NCBI GenBank assembly: GCA_017617005.1
Contig: JAFZWW010000034.1
Span: 17,394-81,393, forward strand
Reading direction: 5' to 3'
DNA: 64,000 nt
Source: Lachnospiraceae bacterium
Lineage (GTDB): Bacteria > Bacillota > Clostridia > Lachnospirales > Lachnospiraceae
Part shown: piece after piece, positions 1 through 8,794 of the stretch
Numbering within the stretch: the stretch's first letter is position 1
Layout: each line of letters begins with the position of its first letter
Made by a program: the position numbers and the translations under genes
The notes under the pieces: generated by a model
What the model saw: the letters and a program-made list of their open reading frames with translations, nothing else
Told to the model about the DNA's origin: nothing
The model's database searches: none

Positions 1-69
1 AAGGTTGATTTTACGGCAGTTTCAATACTTTTTACCCTAAATGTTAAAACCTGAAAGGAAAGTTTGACC

Positions 70-675
70 ATGTACATTACTTGTCTTGATCTTGAGGGCG
101 TACTTGTCCCCGAGATATGGATCGCATTTTCGGAGAAGACCGGCATCCCTGAGCTCAGAAGGACCACAAGGGATGAGCCCGATTATGACAAGCTTATGAA
201 ATTCAGGATCGAGATCCTGAAGGAGCACGGCCTGGGACTTAAAGAGATCCAGGAGACCATCGCTTCCCTCGATCCCCTTCCCGGCGCAAAGGAGTTCCTT
301 GACGAACTCAGAAGCCGCATGCAGGTTCTCATCCTCAGCGATACCTTCGAGCAGTTCGCATCACCCCTTATGAAAAAACTCGGCATGCCCACCATCCTTT
401 GCAATACCCTTGAGGTAGGGGAGGGCGGTGAGATAACCGGATACAAGATGAGATGCGACAAGTCCAAGCTCACCACCGTAAAGGCTCTCCAGTCCATCGG
501 TTATGAGACCATTGCGAGCGGAGATTCCTTCAACGATCTCGGAATGATCGAAGCCAGCAAGGCGGGATTTCTTTTCCGTACCACGGAGCAGCTTAAGAAG
601 GATTATCCCCAGTACCCCGCATTCGAGGAATATGATGAGCTCCTTAATGCGATCGCTGAAGTTACAAAGGCATAA
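70..675 (+). CDS. thrH: ThrH-type HAD phosphatase (phosphoserine phosphatase / homoserine phosphotransferase)
   Basis: A cytoplasmic HAD-superfamily enzyme of about 201 residues that closely resembles ThrH of Pseudomonas, which dephosphorylates phosphoserine and can move the phosphate to homoserine. The N-terminus reads CLDLEGVLVPEIWIAF, with the ThrH-type motif I DxE (D7, E9) instead of the usual DxD. Motif II is LILSDTF (S90) and motif IV is GDSFND (151-156). I chose ATG 70 because AAAGGAAAG lies just upstream; a TTG at 64 is also in frame but less likely. truA follows 3 bp after the stop, so the two are probably co-transcribed. The role in serine or threonine synthesis is from the family; no neighbour here belongs to that pathway. 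Confidence 0.9.
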   Translation: MYITCLDLEGVLVPEIWIAFSEKTGIPELRRTTRDEPDYDKLMKFRIEILKEHGLGLKEIQETIASLDPLPGAKEFLDELRSRMQVLILSDTFEQFASPLMKKLGMPTILCNTLEVGEGGEITGYKMRCDKSKLTTVKALQSIGYETIASGDSFNDLGMIEASKAGFLFRTTEQLKKDYPQYPAFEEYDELLNAIAEVTKA

Positions 676-678
676 AGA

Positions 679-1464
679 TTGACCAATTACAAGCTGATAA
701 TCAGATATGACGGAACCGGATACCGAGGATGGGAGCACCAGCCCGGCGAGGATAAGACCATCCAGGGCAAGCTCGAGACCGCGGTCATACGCATGCTCAA
801 TCCTTCGGGAGTGGGCACCGGCGACAGCCTCGGAAGCTTTGAGGGTGAAATCCCCGATATCATCTCGGCGGGCAGGACCGACGGCGGGGTATCCGCGGAA
901 GGCATGTGTGCGAACGTAAAGCTTGATACATCGCTTACATGTCTGCAGATAAGGGATTCGCTCAACCGCAATCTTCCGGATGACATCTGCGTCATAAATG
1001 TCGAGAAGGCAGGCGACAGGTTCCATGCCAGATACAACGCGACCGGCAAGACCTACAGATATACCTGCTATGCGGGTGAACTCAAGCCCGTTTTTGAAAG
1101 AAAGTACGTCTACGAGCTCGGAAGCATGCCCGACATCGCGGCAATGAAGAAGGCTGCGGGACTGATCATCGGCGAACATGACTTTACTTCCTTTTGCGGG
1201 AATCCGCGGATGAAGAAATCCTGTGTCAGATGCGTCGACCGTATCGACATAGATGAAAAAGAAGGATTCATTTCCTTCACCTATCACGGTAACGGCTTCC
1301 TGCAGTACATGGTACGCATCATGACGGGAACGCTGATCGAAGTGGGACTCGGAAAGAGAACTCCGGAATCCGTGAGTGAGATCCTTGAAGCGAAGGACAG
1401 GGCGGCGGCAGGATTCACCGCACCCGCAAGAGGCCTTAAGCTGGTAAGTGTTGATTACGACTGA
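679..1464 (+). CDS. truA: tRNA pseudouridine(38-40) synthase TruA
   Basis: Converts uridines 38-40 of the tRNA anticodon arm to pseudouridine. The start YKLIIRYDGTGYRGWEHQPG is typical of the family, and the catalytic motif reads AGRTDGGVSA with nucleophile D68. The usual motif is GRTDAGVHA, so the A-to-G and H-to-S changes are slightly atypical, but the R-T-D core is intact. Later blocks such as FHARYNATGKTYRY and GNGFLQYMVRIMTGTLIEVG also match. The length (261 residues) is normal. The start is a TTG only three bases after the thrH stop, which suggests translational coupling. Confidence 0.93.
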   Translation: MTNYKLIIRYDGTGYRGWEHQPGEDKTIQGKLETAVIRMLNPSGVGTGDSLGSFEGEIPDIISAGRTDGGVSAEGMCANVKLDTSLTCLQIRDSLNRNLPDDICVINVEKAGDRFHARYNATGKTYRYTCYAGELKPVFERKYVYELGSMPDIAAMKKAAGLIIGEHDFTSFCGNPRMKKSCVRCVDRIDIDEKEGFISFTYHGNGFLQYMVRIMTGTLIEVGLGKRTPESVSEILEAKDRAAAGFTAPARGLKLVSVDYD

Positions 1465-1487
1465 CCGTGCGAACCTGGGAGAGATAT

Positions 1488-2498
1488 ATGTCTGATACTT
1501 TGTTCATAAGAGCGGATATGAATTCCGAGATCTCCACGGGACATGTCATGAGATGCCTGTCGGTTGCGGACGCGGCAAAGAGGATGGGAAAGAAAGCCGT
1601 CTTCATCGCGGCGGACGATCAGCCGAAGGAACTGATAGAAAGCAGGGGACATGAATGCATCGTTCTCGGGACCGCGTGGAACAATCTTGAAAGCGAGATT
1701 CCCGCACTCGGAAAAGTGATCGGATCCGAGAAGATCGAAAGACTCCTCATTGACCACTACAGCGTCACCGAAAAATATCTGAAAGCGGTAAACGAACTGA
1801 CCGAGGTTATCTACCTCGATGACCTGAAAGCCTTCGACTATCCCGTGAGCGGCATTGTCTGCTACGCGGTATACGGAGAAGATTATTACCCGGATAAGGA
1901 TCCGGAAAAGAAATATTTCCTCGGCTGTGGTTATGCACCCTTAAGGGAAGCGTTTGAGAATCCTCATCCGAAGAATATAAAAGAACAGCCGGAGAGCATT
2001 CTCATAATGACCGGCGGCTCCGATCCCTTCGGTATAGCGGAAGGGGTGCTCGGTGCAATCCCACTTGACGATTACAGATCCGTCAACGTGATCTGCGGAA
2101 GGTTCAGCGGAAAGAAGGAAAAGCTTGAAGAGCTGTTCGGAAGCAGGGACAACGTACATATCTTTCCTTTCGTCGAGAAGGTATGGGAACTGTATGACGA
2201 AGCGGATGTTGCGATATCCGCAGGCGGATCCACTCTTTACGAACTGGCTTCGATGGGAGTTCCGACAGTTACATATTCATTTGCCGATAACCAGATCCCG
2301 AATGTGAGCTCGTTCGATGCGAAAGGCTTCATGCCCTGCGCGGGTGATGTGAGGACGGATGACATTTATACGAATATCGTAAAGATCCTTGGTGAATTGA
2401 AACCCGCGGAAAAGAGAAAAGACCTTTCCGGAAAACTCATGAAGCTTGTCGACGGAAAAGGTGCGGAAAGACTCGCCGCGGCACTTTCGGACAGATAG
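1488..2498 (+). CDS. pseG: PseG-like UDP-sugar hydrolase (GT28-like fold)
   Basis: Resembles PseG, which removes UDP from UDP-2,4-diacetamido-2,4,6-trideoxy-beta-L-altrose during pseudaminic acid synthesis. Visible marks are the N-terminal STGHVMRC block (residues 17-23, with the family's catalytic-type His19), the central MTGGSDP, and the nucleotide-binding SAGGSTLYELASMGVPT near residue 240. ATG 1488 is chosen over an in-frame GTG at 1467 because GGGAGA sits 5-6 bases upstream of the ATG. No pseB, pseC, pseH, pseI or pseF is present nearby, so the exact substrate is open; a nonulosonate synthase occurs 60 kb away in the same window. The family call is good, the substrate uncertain. Confidence 0.72.
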   Translation: MSDTLFIRADMNSEISTGHVMRCLSVADAAKRMGKKAVFIAADDQPKELIESRGHECIVLGTAWNNLESEIPALGKVIGSEKIERLLIDHYSVTEKYLKAVNELTEVIYLDDLKAFDYPVSGIVCYAVYGEDYYPDKDPEKKYFLGCGYAPLREAFENPHPKNIKEQPESILIMTGGSDPFGIAEGVLGAIPLDDYRSVNVICGRFSGKKEKLEELFGSRDNVHIFPFVEKVWELYDEADVAISAGGSTLYELASMGVPTVTYSFADNQIPNVSSFDAKGFMPCAGDVRTDDIYTNIVKILGELKPAEKRKDLSGKLMKLVDGKGAERLAAALSDR

Positions 2499-2564
2499 AA
2501 ACCGGCTTCGCCCGGACAGATAATACGCGGGGACTCCCGCAGGAAATACCGGACACGTTAATAC

Positions 2565-4310
2565 ATGCGCAAGATACTCGGAAAACTGAATAAGATATTG
2601 TCCGCTTCGCAGAAAAAGAAGATGGCACTCCTTACGGTCATGATGATCATCGGAGCTCTTCTCCAGACTGCCGGAGTCGGAATGCTCGTATCCGTAGTCA
2701 ACATAGTCATCGATCCCGTCAAGAGTGCGGAGAGTGATATCGCACGCATCTTCTATGATGTGATGGGAACCGATATGGAACACGGCTACAAGCTCTTCCA
2801 GTATACCGTGATGACGTCGATGATAATCGTCTTCATAGTCAAGAACTTCTATCTGTATCTTCAGCAGAAGGCGATGTATGCATTTGTCTACAGAAACCAG
2901 TTCTCCACATCCGAAAAGATGATGAGGAATTTCGTCCGCAGGGATTACGAATTCTATCTTAATGCGGATACCGCTGTCGTCCAGCGTTCGATAACCTCAG
3001 ACGTAAACAATATGTATGCGCTCATACTTGCGATACTCCAGCTCATCTCCGACGGATTCGTTTCACTCTGTGTATGTGCATTCTGTCTCGCACAGAGCGG
3101 ACTTATGACGATCATACTTGCGACCGTCCTTATCATTCTGCTTGCAATCATCAAGAAGGTCTTAAAACCCATTATGTATAAAGCGGGCAAGGACAATCAG
3201 GATTATTACAGCGGATTGTTCAAGTGGATCTCCCAGAGCGTACAGGGGATCAAGGAAGTCAAGATCTTCGGACGCGAGAAGTTCTTCGTTGACAGCTACA
3301 ACAAATGCGGAAACGGTTATGTGAATGCCGTTCAGAAGTACAGCCTCTACAACAGTATCCCTAAGCTTCTCATCGAAGCCGTATGCGTTTCCGTGATGAT
3401 GATCTATATGATCGTTATGATTGCAATGGGCAGGAACTCCGAAGCACTCATCAGCGACTTTGCAACTCTCGCCGCAGCTGCACTCGTTCTTCTTCCCGCG
3501 GTCAACAGGATCAACAACCAGATAAATTCAATGTCATATTTCGAGCCCTTCCTCATGAACGTAAGCGATAACCTTCAGGAGGATATAGGCGATGCGAACA
3601 TCGATATGTCCTTTGCGAAGGATGTAGAGAAGATGACCCTTAAGGAGAGCATCGATTTTGATGACATCACATATTCTTATCCGGGATCGGATGTGAAGAT
3701 CCTCGATAAGGCTGACCTGAAGATTCCGGTAGGTTCCAGCGTGGGAATAGTCGGAACGACGGGTGCCGGAAAGTCCACACTTGTTGACATCATGCTCGGA
3801 CTTCTGAAACCGAGCGGCGGAGTCATCAGGGCCGACGGCGTGGATATCAGGGACAATTACAGGAGCTTCCTGAAGAATGTGGGATATATTCCCCAGATGA
3901 TCTTCATGCTCGACGATACGATCAGGAACAATGTCGCATTTGGCGTTGCTCCCGAGGAACAGGATGAAGAAAGGATCTGGGAAGCACTCAGGGAAGCCGC
4001 ACTCGATGATTTCGTAAGAAGCCTTCCCGAGGGACTTGACACCGGAATAGGTGAAAGAGGAATCCGCATCTCGGGCGGACAGCGTCAGAGGATCGGTATC
4101 GCAAGAGCTCTTTACGACGATCCCGAGGTTCTTATCCTCGATGAAGCAACCTCTGCACTCGACAACGAGACAGAGAATCTGATCATGGAATCCATCAACA
4201 GGTTCATGGGAAGAAAGACTCTCGTGATCATAGCACACAGACTCCAGACCATTGAAAAATGCGACATGGTCTTCAGGGTTGGTGAAGGACGCATTTCCAG
4301 AGAAAGATGA
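2565..4310 (+). CDS. ABC transporter, fused permease and ATPase (MsbA/PglK-like flippase)
   Basis: A half-transporter with an N-terminal six-helix membrane domain (roughly residues 15-310) and a C-terminal nucleotide-binding domain. Walker A is GTTGAGKST (about 396-404), the signature is ISGGQRQRIGIARAL (about 500-515) and Walker B is VLILDEATSALD (about 521-532), followed by the switch His in VIIAHRL. This architecture is shared by MsbA and by PglK, the lipid-linked oligosaccharide flippase. Because it is followed without a gap by glycan genes, a role in flipping a lipid-linked sugar is more likely than drug export, but that is inference. The next gene starts in its stop codon (ATGA overlap at 4307). 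Confidence 0.85.
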   Translation: MRKILGKLNKILSASQKKKMALLTVMMIIGALLQTAGVGMLVSVVNIVIDPVKSAESDIARIFYDVMGTDMEHGYKLFQYTVMTSMIIVFIVKNFYLYLQQKAMYAFVYRNQFSTSEKMMRNFVRRDYEFYLNADTAVVQRSITSDVNNMYALILAILQLISDGFVSLCVCAFCLAQSGLMTIILATVLIILLAIIKKVLKPIMYKAGKDNQDYYSGLFKWISQSVQGIKEVKIFGREKFFVDSYNKCGNGYVNAVQKYSLYNSIPKLLIEAVCVSVMMIYMIVMIAMGRNSEALISDFATLAAAALVLLPAVNRINNQINSMSYFEPFLMNVSDNLQEDIGDANIDMSFAKDVEKMTLKESIDFDDITYSYPGSDVKILDKADLKIPVGSSVGIVGTTGAGKSTLVDIMLGLLKPSGGVIRADGVDIRDNYRSFLKNVGYIPQMIFMLDDTIRNNVAFGVAPEEQDEERIWEALREAALDDFVRSLPEGLDTGIGERGIRISGGQRQRIGIARALYDDPEVLILDEATSALDNETENLIMESINRFMGRKTLVIIAHRLQTIEKCDMVFRVGEGRISRER

Positions 4311-5176
4311 AGAAGGACTTCGTTAAAAATCTAATCCCGTGGATCTGCGGAGCGGCGCTTGCACTGATGGTGATCGTATGTGCCTGCCTTATCCTGAACG
4401 CCGGCGGTCCCGAAAAAGAAGGACATCACGTTGTCATCTTCGGGGACAGCATAATCTCCTACAGTCAGGATGAAACTTCCGTCGCAAATCTTGTGATCGC
4501 CAAGACCGGCATGGATGTATTCGATCTTTCCTTTGGCGGAACACAGATGGCTATGGGCCTTGACGGCGAGACACTCGGGGACAAGAGAAATTACCTGAGC
4601 ATGTACGCGATAGCACAGGCGATTTACACAAATGATTTCTCTCTTCAGGAATCATATACGCCGTACGATATAACGACGGAGTATTTCCCGGGAAGGGTAG
4701 AAGCTCTTAAGACGCTCGATCTTAAGCAGACAGACATTGTGATCATCGAGCAGTGCCTGAACGATTATCACAGCCGCATTCCGATCACATCGGATGACGG
4801 AAGCGAGTGCTCATATATCGGAGCATTAACCTCGGTTGTAAATTATTTCAGGAGCATCAACCCCGACATCAGAATAATAATCCTTTCGCCCACGAAGAAG
4901 TGGATGGAGGACGGAAGCGAAGCACTTGACTATGATTACGGTTCGGGAACGCTCAGCCTTTATCTGGACGCACAGAAAAAAGCGGCGGAGCAGCTCGGTG
5001 CGGAATATCTCGACTTAACGGATATCTATGATGCCGAATATGTTAACGAGAACGGCGAGATTGTAACCGGCTTCGGATACACAGTGGACGGAACACATCC
5101 CAACTACTATGGAAGAGATGTTATAAGCGACAGGATATCGGAATATCTTAAGGAAACCGAAAATGACGGTAAGTAA
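4307..5176 (+). CDS. Membrane-anchored SGNH/GDSL hydrolase
   Basis: One N-terminal membrane helix (residues 10-30) followed by an extracytoplasmic SGNH fold. Block I is VIFGDSI with nucleophile Ser48, the NDY block near residue 147 supplies the oxyanion Asn, and the C-terminal DGTHPNYYG carries the catalytic Asp-x-x-His. Members of this family outside the membrane usually remove or transfer O-acetyl groups on glycans or lipids. Its position between a flippase-like ABC protein and a GtrII-type glycosyltransferase points to editing of an exported glycan. It overlaps both neighbours by a few bases, so it belongs to one operon. The exact ester cleaved is unknown. Confidence 0.82.
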   Translation: MKKDFVKNLIPWICGAALALMVIVCACLILNAGGPEKEGHHVVIFGDSIISYSQDETSVANLVIAKTGMDVFDLSFGGTQMAMGLDGETLGDKRNYLSMYAIAQAIYTNDFSLQESYTPYDITTEYFPGRVEALKTLDLKQTDIVIIEQCLNDYHSRIPITSDDGSECSYIGALTSVVNYFRSINPDIRIIILSPTKKWMEDGSEALDYDYGSGTLSLYLDAQKKAAEQLGAEYLDLTDIYDAEYVNENGEIVTGFGYTVDGTHPNYYGRDVISDRISEYLKETENDGK

Positions 5177-6701
5177 TGCAATTGAAAAGGTAAAAACAAA
5201 GATCACGGTTCAGGACAGGACTGCTTTTGCGTCCGCATTTATCTGTGCACTCCTGATCCATATCCCTGCGATGCTGATGGATGTTCCCAATCATGACGGA
5301 CTCGACAGCATGTATTTTTCGCAGAATATGATCATCTCCGGAAGGTGGTTCCTTTCGACCGTGTGCGCGGCTTCTTCCTTCTATACCGTGCCCTGGATCA
5401 TTGGACTTATCGGAATACTCGAACTTGCGGTCACCGCGGTTCTTCTTGTCCGTATATTCGAGACCGAGGAGAAGGTGTCCGTATGCCTGATCTCCGGACT
5501 GCTCGTTTCGTTTCCCTCACTTGCATCCACCTTTGCATATGTCTTTACCCTGGACGGATATATGGCGGGAATGCTCCTTGCCGTGCTTGCGGTTTATCTC
5601 GTAAAGAAGGATCACTTTATTCCCGGCGGTATATCACTTGCATTCAGCCTCGGCGTATATCAGGCTTATCTTCCCTTCGCAATGCTCCTTTCCGTTTACT
5701 GCGTTTGGGATGTTATGGCAAAAGGAGAAAAGGGCAGCGTAAAAAAGTGCATGAACTATCTCTATATGGGTATCACCGGTTCCGTGCTCTATGTGATAAT
5801 CCTTAAGGTGCTCCTGAAGATTGAGGGCAAGTCGATCGGAACATACCAGGGCGGGGATTCCGTTGCTGCCATGGGAATTTCGCAGAGATTCTCATTCCTG
5901 CCTTCGATGTACAGGGATTTCATCAACTTCACATTTTCCAAGGGATTCCTTGTCGGATATGTATGTGCTGCAGCCGCATTTGTTCTTGTGATCTGCACCG
6001 TCATTTCCGCAATCGTGCTCATTACAAAGAGCGGAGTGTATAAGAAGATGTGGTTCTACTGGGTCGCACTTCTTACGGCGGTTCTCGTGCCCATATCCGC
6101 CAACATCATCATGCTTGTAATGCCTGATGTCACCTACCATTTGATAATGAGATATCAGTGGGTTCTTTTCTTCATCGTCTGTGTTGCAATATGTGACAGA
6201 TGTGTCGGAAAAGAGATCGTAAAGAAAGGAAACGGACTTCTTTCGTTCGCATTTGTGATAGCGGCATTAGTCATCTTCATTTCCTACGGAGTTGCCGACA
6301 ACATCGGCTATACGAATCTCCGGAGAAGATACGAGAAGACCTATGCATATGCACTCAGGCTCCTCGATAGGATAGAAAGCACCGAAGGCTATTACCATGG
6401 CATTCCAATCGCACTTGTGGGAAGGATCAGCGAAGACGAATATCCTTCCACCGATATAACCGCACCCGCAACTTCGGATATGATCGGACTCGGTGGGGAC
6501 TATCTTCTCTATACAACGGACAATTTCGAAGCATTCTTTAAGTACTATATGGGTGCGACACTTAATTTTGTTTCCGAGGACGAACTGACGGAAATCTATT
6601 ATAAGGACGAATACGTCGATATGGAAAGCTTCCCCGGGGAGACGAGCGTAAAGCTTGTTGACGGTGTTATCTGGGTTAAGACCGAAAATGCAAGAAGATA
6701 A
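5163..6701 (+). CDS. GtrII-type membrane glucosyltransferase family protein
   Basis: A polytopic protein of 512 residues with about ten membrane helices, matching the pattern of the Glucos_trans_II (GtrII) family. The first external loop carries the acidic DVPNHDGLDSMYF followed by SGRWFL, and later blocks include FPSLASTFAYVFTLDGYM and LGVYQAYLPFA. GtrII proteins move a glucosyl group from undecaprenyl-phosphate-glucose onto a polysaccharide on the outer side of the membrane. The next gene encodes the matching type of donor synthase (GtrB-like), supporting this role. The sugar added cannot be read from sequence. The last hundred residues are a soluble domain without a recognised motif. Confidence 0.75.
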   Translation: MTVSNAIEKVKTKITVQDRTAFASAFICALLIHIPAMLMDVPNHDGLDSMYFSQNMIISGRWFLSTVCAASSFYTVPWIIGLIGILELAVTAVLLVRIFETEEKVSVCLISGLLVSFPSLASTFAYVFTLDGYMAGMLLAVLAVYLVKKDHFIPGGISLAFSLGVYQAYLPFAMLLSVYCVWDVMAKGEKGSVKKCMNYLYMGITGSVLYVIILKVLLKIEGKSIGTYQGGDSVAAMGISQRFSFLPSMYRDFINFTFSKGFLVGYVCAAAAFVLVICTVISAIVLITKSGVYKKMWFYWVALLTAVLVPISANIIMLVMPDVTYHLIMRYQWVLFFIVCVAICDRCVGKEIVKKGNGLLSFAFVIAALVIFISYGVADNIGYTNLRRRYEKTYAYALRLLDRIESTEGYYHGIPIALVGRISEDEYPSTDITAPATSDMIGLGGDYLLYTTDNFEAFFKYYMGATLNFVSEDELTEIYYKDEYVDMESFPGETSVKLVDGVIWVKTENARR

Positions 6702-6716
6702 AGGAAAGGGACTGAT

Positions 6717-7661
6717 ATGATCTCTGTAATACTTCCGGCATACAACGAAGAAGATAATATAGAACCTGCGGTAAAGGAGATCTCCGCCGTGCTTGAAAGC
6801 TACGGCGAGGATTTTGAACTCCTTTTCATAAGCGACGGTTCGACGGATTCCACATATGAAAAGATCCGCACCTTATCTGAAAGCGACGGACACGTAAAGG
6901 GAGTGGAATTTTCCAGAAACTTCGGAAAAGAAGCTGCCATCTTTGCCGGCCTTTCCGTGTCGGGCGGCGATGCGGTCATAGTCATGGACTGCGACCTGCA
7001 GCATCCCGTCAGCGTTCTTCCCGAGATGATAGAAAAGTGGAAGGCGGGAGCCGAGGTTGTCGAAGGCATAAAGAACAGCCGCGGAAAAGAAAGCATCTTC
7101 CATAAGATGAGCGCCGGGATTTTCTACGGCATCATGAGCAAACTCATCAAGATAGACATGAGTTCTTCGTCCGATTTCAAACTTCTCGACAGGAAAGCCG
7201 TAAATGCACTTTTGAAATTGCCCGAGAGCAATACCTTCTTCCGTGCACTTACCTTCTGGATCGGGTTTAAGACCGACAAGGTTTACTACGATGTCGAAGA
7301 TAGAAGAAGCGGAAAGAGCAAATGGTCTACAAGGGGCCTGATGAAATATGCGATAAATAACGCAACGTCGTTCTCGACCCTGCCTCTTAAGATTGTCACT
7401 GCGATGGGATGGATATTTATAGTATTTGCCCTCGTACTCGGAATTCAGACGCTCGTGAGGTTCTTCATGGGCAACAGTGCGGACGGCTTCACCACGGTCA
7501 TCCTGCTGCTCCTCATCATCGGCGGGTTCATGATGCTGAGCCTCGGTATCGCGGGACACTATATCGCAAGGATTTACGAAGAGGTTAAAGGAAGACCCCG
7601 ATTCATAATAAGAGAGACGACCGGGAAATTTACCGGAGACCTGAAAGGACAGTGGAAATAA
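6717..7661 (+). CDS. GtrB-type polyprenyl-phosphate glycosyltransferase (GT2)
   Basis: Transfers a sugar from a nucleotide donor to undecaprenyl phosphate at the inner face of the membrane. The GT2 catalytic domain starts VILPAYNEEDNI, with ISDGSTDST near residue 40 and the metal-binding VMDCDLQHP near residue 88. Two membrane helices follow (about 224-250 and 262-285), the usual GtrB/DPM1 layout. The start at ATG 6717 follows a GGAAAGGGA ribosome site. It is likely the donor synthase for the membrane glycosyltransferase encoded just upstream and perhaps for the two membrane proteins downstream. No GtrA-type flippase is seen in the window. Confidence 0.88.
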   Translation: MISVILPAYNEEDNIEPAVKEISAVLESYGEDFELLFISDGSTDSTYEKIRTLSESDGHVKGVEFSRNFGKEAAIFAGLSVSGGDAVIVMDCDLQHPVSVLPEMIEKWKAGAEVVEGIKNSRGKESIFHKMSAGIFYGIMSKLIKIDMSSSSDFKLLDRKAVNALLKLPESNTFFRALTFWIGFKTDKVYYDVEDRRSGKSKWSTRGLMKYAINNATSFSTLPLKIVTAMGWIFIVFALVLGIQTLVRFFMGNSADGFTTVILLLLIIGGFMMLSLGIAGHYIARIYEEVKGRPRFIIRETTGKFTGDLKGQWK

Positions 7662-8794
7662 TGAAGATCAATTTTAATGTTCCTCCCTATGTTGATACGG
7701 CCATCGGCTATATCGAGGAGTGCGTAAAGGCCCAGAAGATATGCGGTGACGGTGCATATACGAAGAAGTGCAACGAATGGTTTGAAAAAAAGACCGGAAC
7801 GGCAAAGTGCCTTCTTGCAACCTCCTGCACGCATGCCACCGAGCTTGCCGCGATCCTCTGCGACATACAGCCCGGCGACGAAGTGATCCTTCCTTCATAC
7901 ACATTCGTTTCGACCGCGAATGCATTCGTACTCCGCGGTGCCACTCCCGTGTTCGTTGACATCAGACCCGACACAATGAACATCGATGAGCAGAAGATAG
8001 AGGATGCGATCACTCCCAAGACAAAAGCCATCGTTCCCGTCCACTATGCGGGCGTCGGATGTGAGATGGATACGATCATGGACATCGCAAAGCGTCACAA
8101 CCTTTATGTTGTTGAGGATGCCGCACAGGGCGTCATGGCGACATATAAGGGCAAGGCTCTCGGAAGCATCGGAGACTTCGGCGCATACTCATTCCATGAG
8201 ACCAAGAACTACAGTATGGGTGAAGGCGGAGCTCTCCTAATAAAAGACCCCAAAGCTGCAGAGCGCGCTGAGATAATCAGAGAAAAAGGAACCGACCGTG
8301 CAAAGTATTTCCGCGGCCAGGTTGATAAATATACATGGGTGGATCTCGGATCGTCATATCTTCCCAGTGACATGAATGCCGCATATCTTTATTCACAGCT
8401 TGAGGTTGCGGACAGGATAAACGACGACAGAAGGGCAAGCTGGGATCATTATTTCGGCAGGCTCACTCCTCTTAAGGATGCCGGAAGGGTCGAACTTCCC
8501 TATGTTCCGCAGGAGTGCATACACAACGCCCATATGTTCTACATCAAGTGTAAGGATATCGAGGAAAGGTCAAAGCTCATCGATCACCTCAAGGCCAATG
8601 ACATTCTTTCGGTTTTCCATTACATTCCTCTCCACACGGCACCCGAGGGGAAGAAGATCGGCCGTTTCCACGGAACCGATGAATATACCACCAAAGAGAG
8701 TGAGCGTCTTCTCAGGCTTCCCATGTTCTACGGATTAAAGTCTGATGAGGTTGATCTCATCTGCGATAAGGTCACGGAGTTTTATGCCGAATAA
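7661..8794 (+). CDS. wecE: dTDP-4-amino-4,6-dideoxygalactose transaminase (WecE/RffA)
   Basis: A PLP enzyme that aminates dTDP-4-keto-6-deoxyglucose to dTDP-Fuc4N. The match to enterobacterial WecE is close along the whole length: CGDGAYTKKC, PGDEVILPSYTFVSTANAFVLRG, VEDAAQGVMATYKGKALG and FHETKNYSMGEGGA. Lys182 in the last block is the PLP lysine and Asp153 contacts the pyridine nitrogen. ATG 7661 shares its A with the TAA of the preceding gene, giving tight coupling. Its substrate can be made by rfbA and rfbB further along (16328 and 15232), so the exported glycan may contain Fuc4N. The N-acylating partner wecD or fdtC is not visible. Confidence 0.9.
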   Translation: MKINFNVPPYVDTAIGYIEECVKAQKICGDGAYTKKCNEWFEKKTGTAKCLLATSCTHATELAAILCDIQPGDEVILPSYTFVSTANAFVLRGATPVFVDIRPDTMNIDEQKIEDAITPKTKAIVPVHYAGVGCEMDTIMDIAKRHNLYVVEDAAQGVMATYKGKALGSIGDFGAYSFHETKNYSMGEGGALLIKDPKAAERAEIIREKGTDRAKYFRGQVDKYTWVDLGSSYLPSDMNAAYLYSQLEVADRINDDRRASWDHYFGRLTPLKDAGRVELPYVPQECIHNAHMFYIKCKDIEERSKLIDHLKANDILSVFHYIPLHTAPEGKKIGRFHGTDEYTTKESERLLRLPMFYGLKSDEVDLICDKVTEFYAE

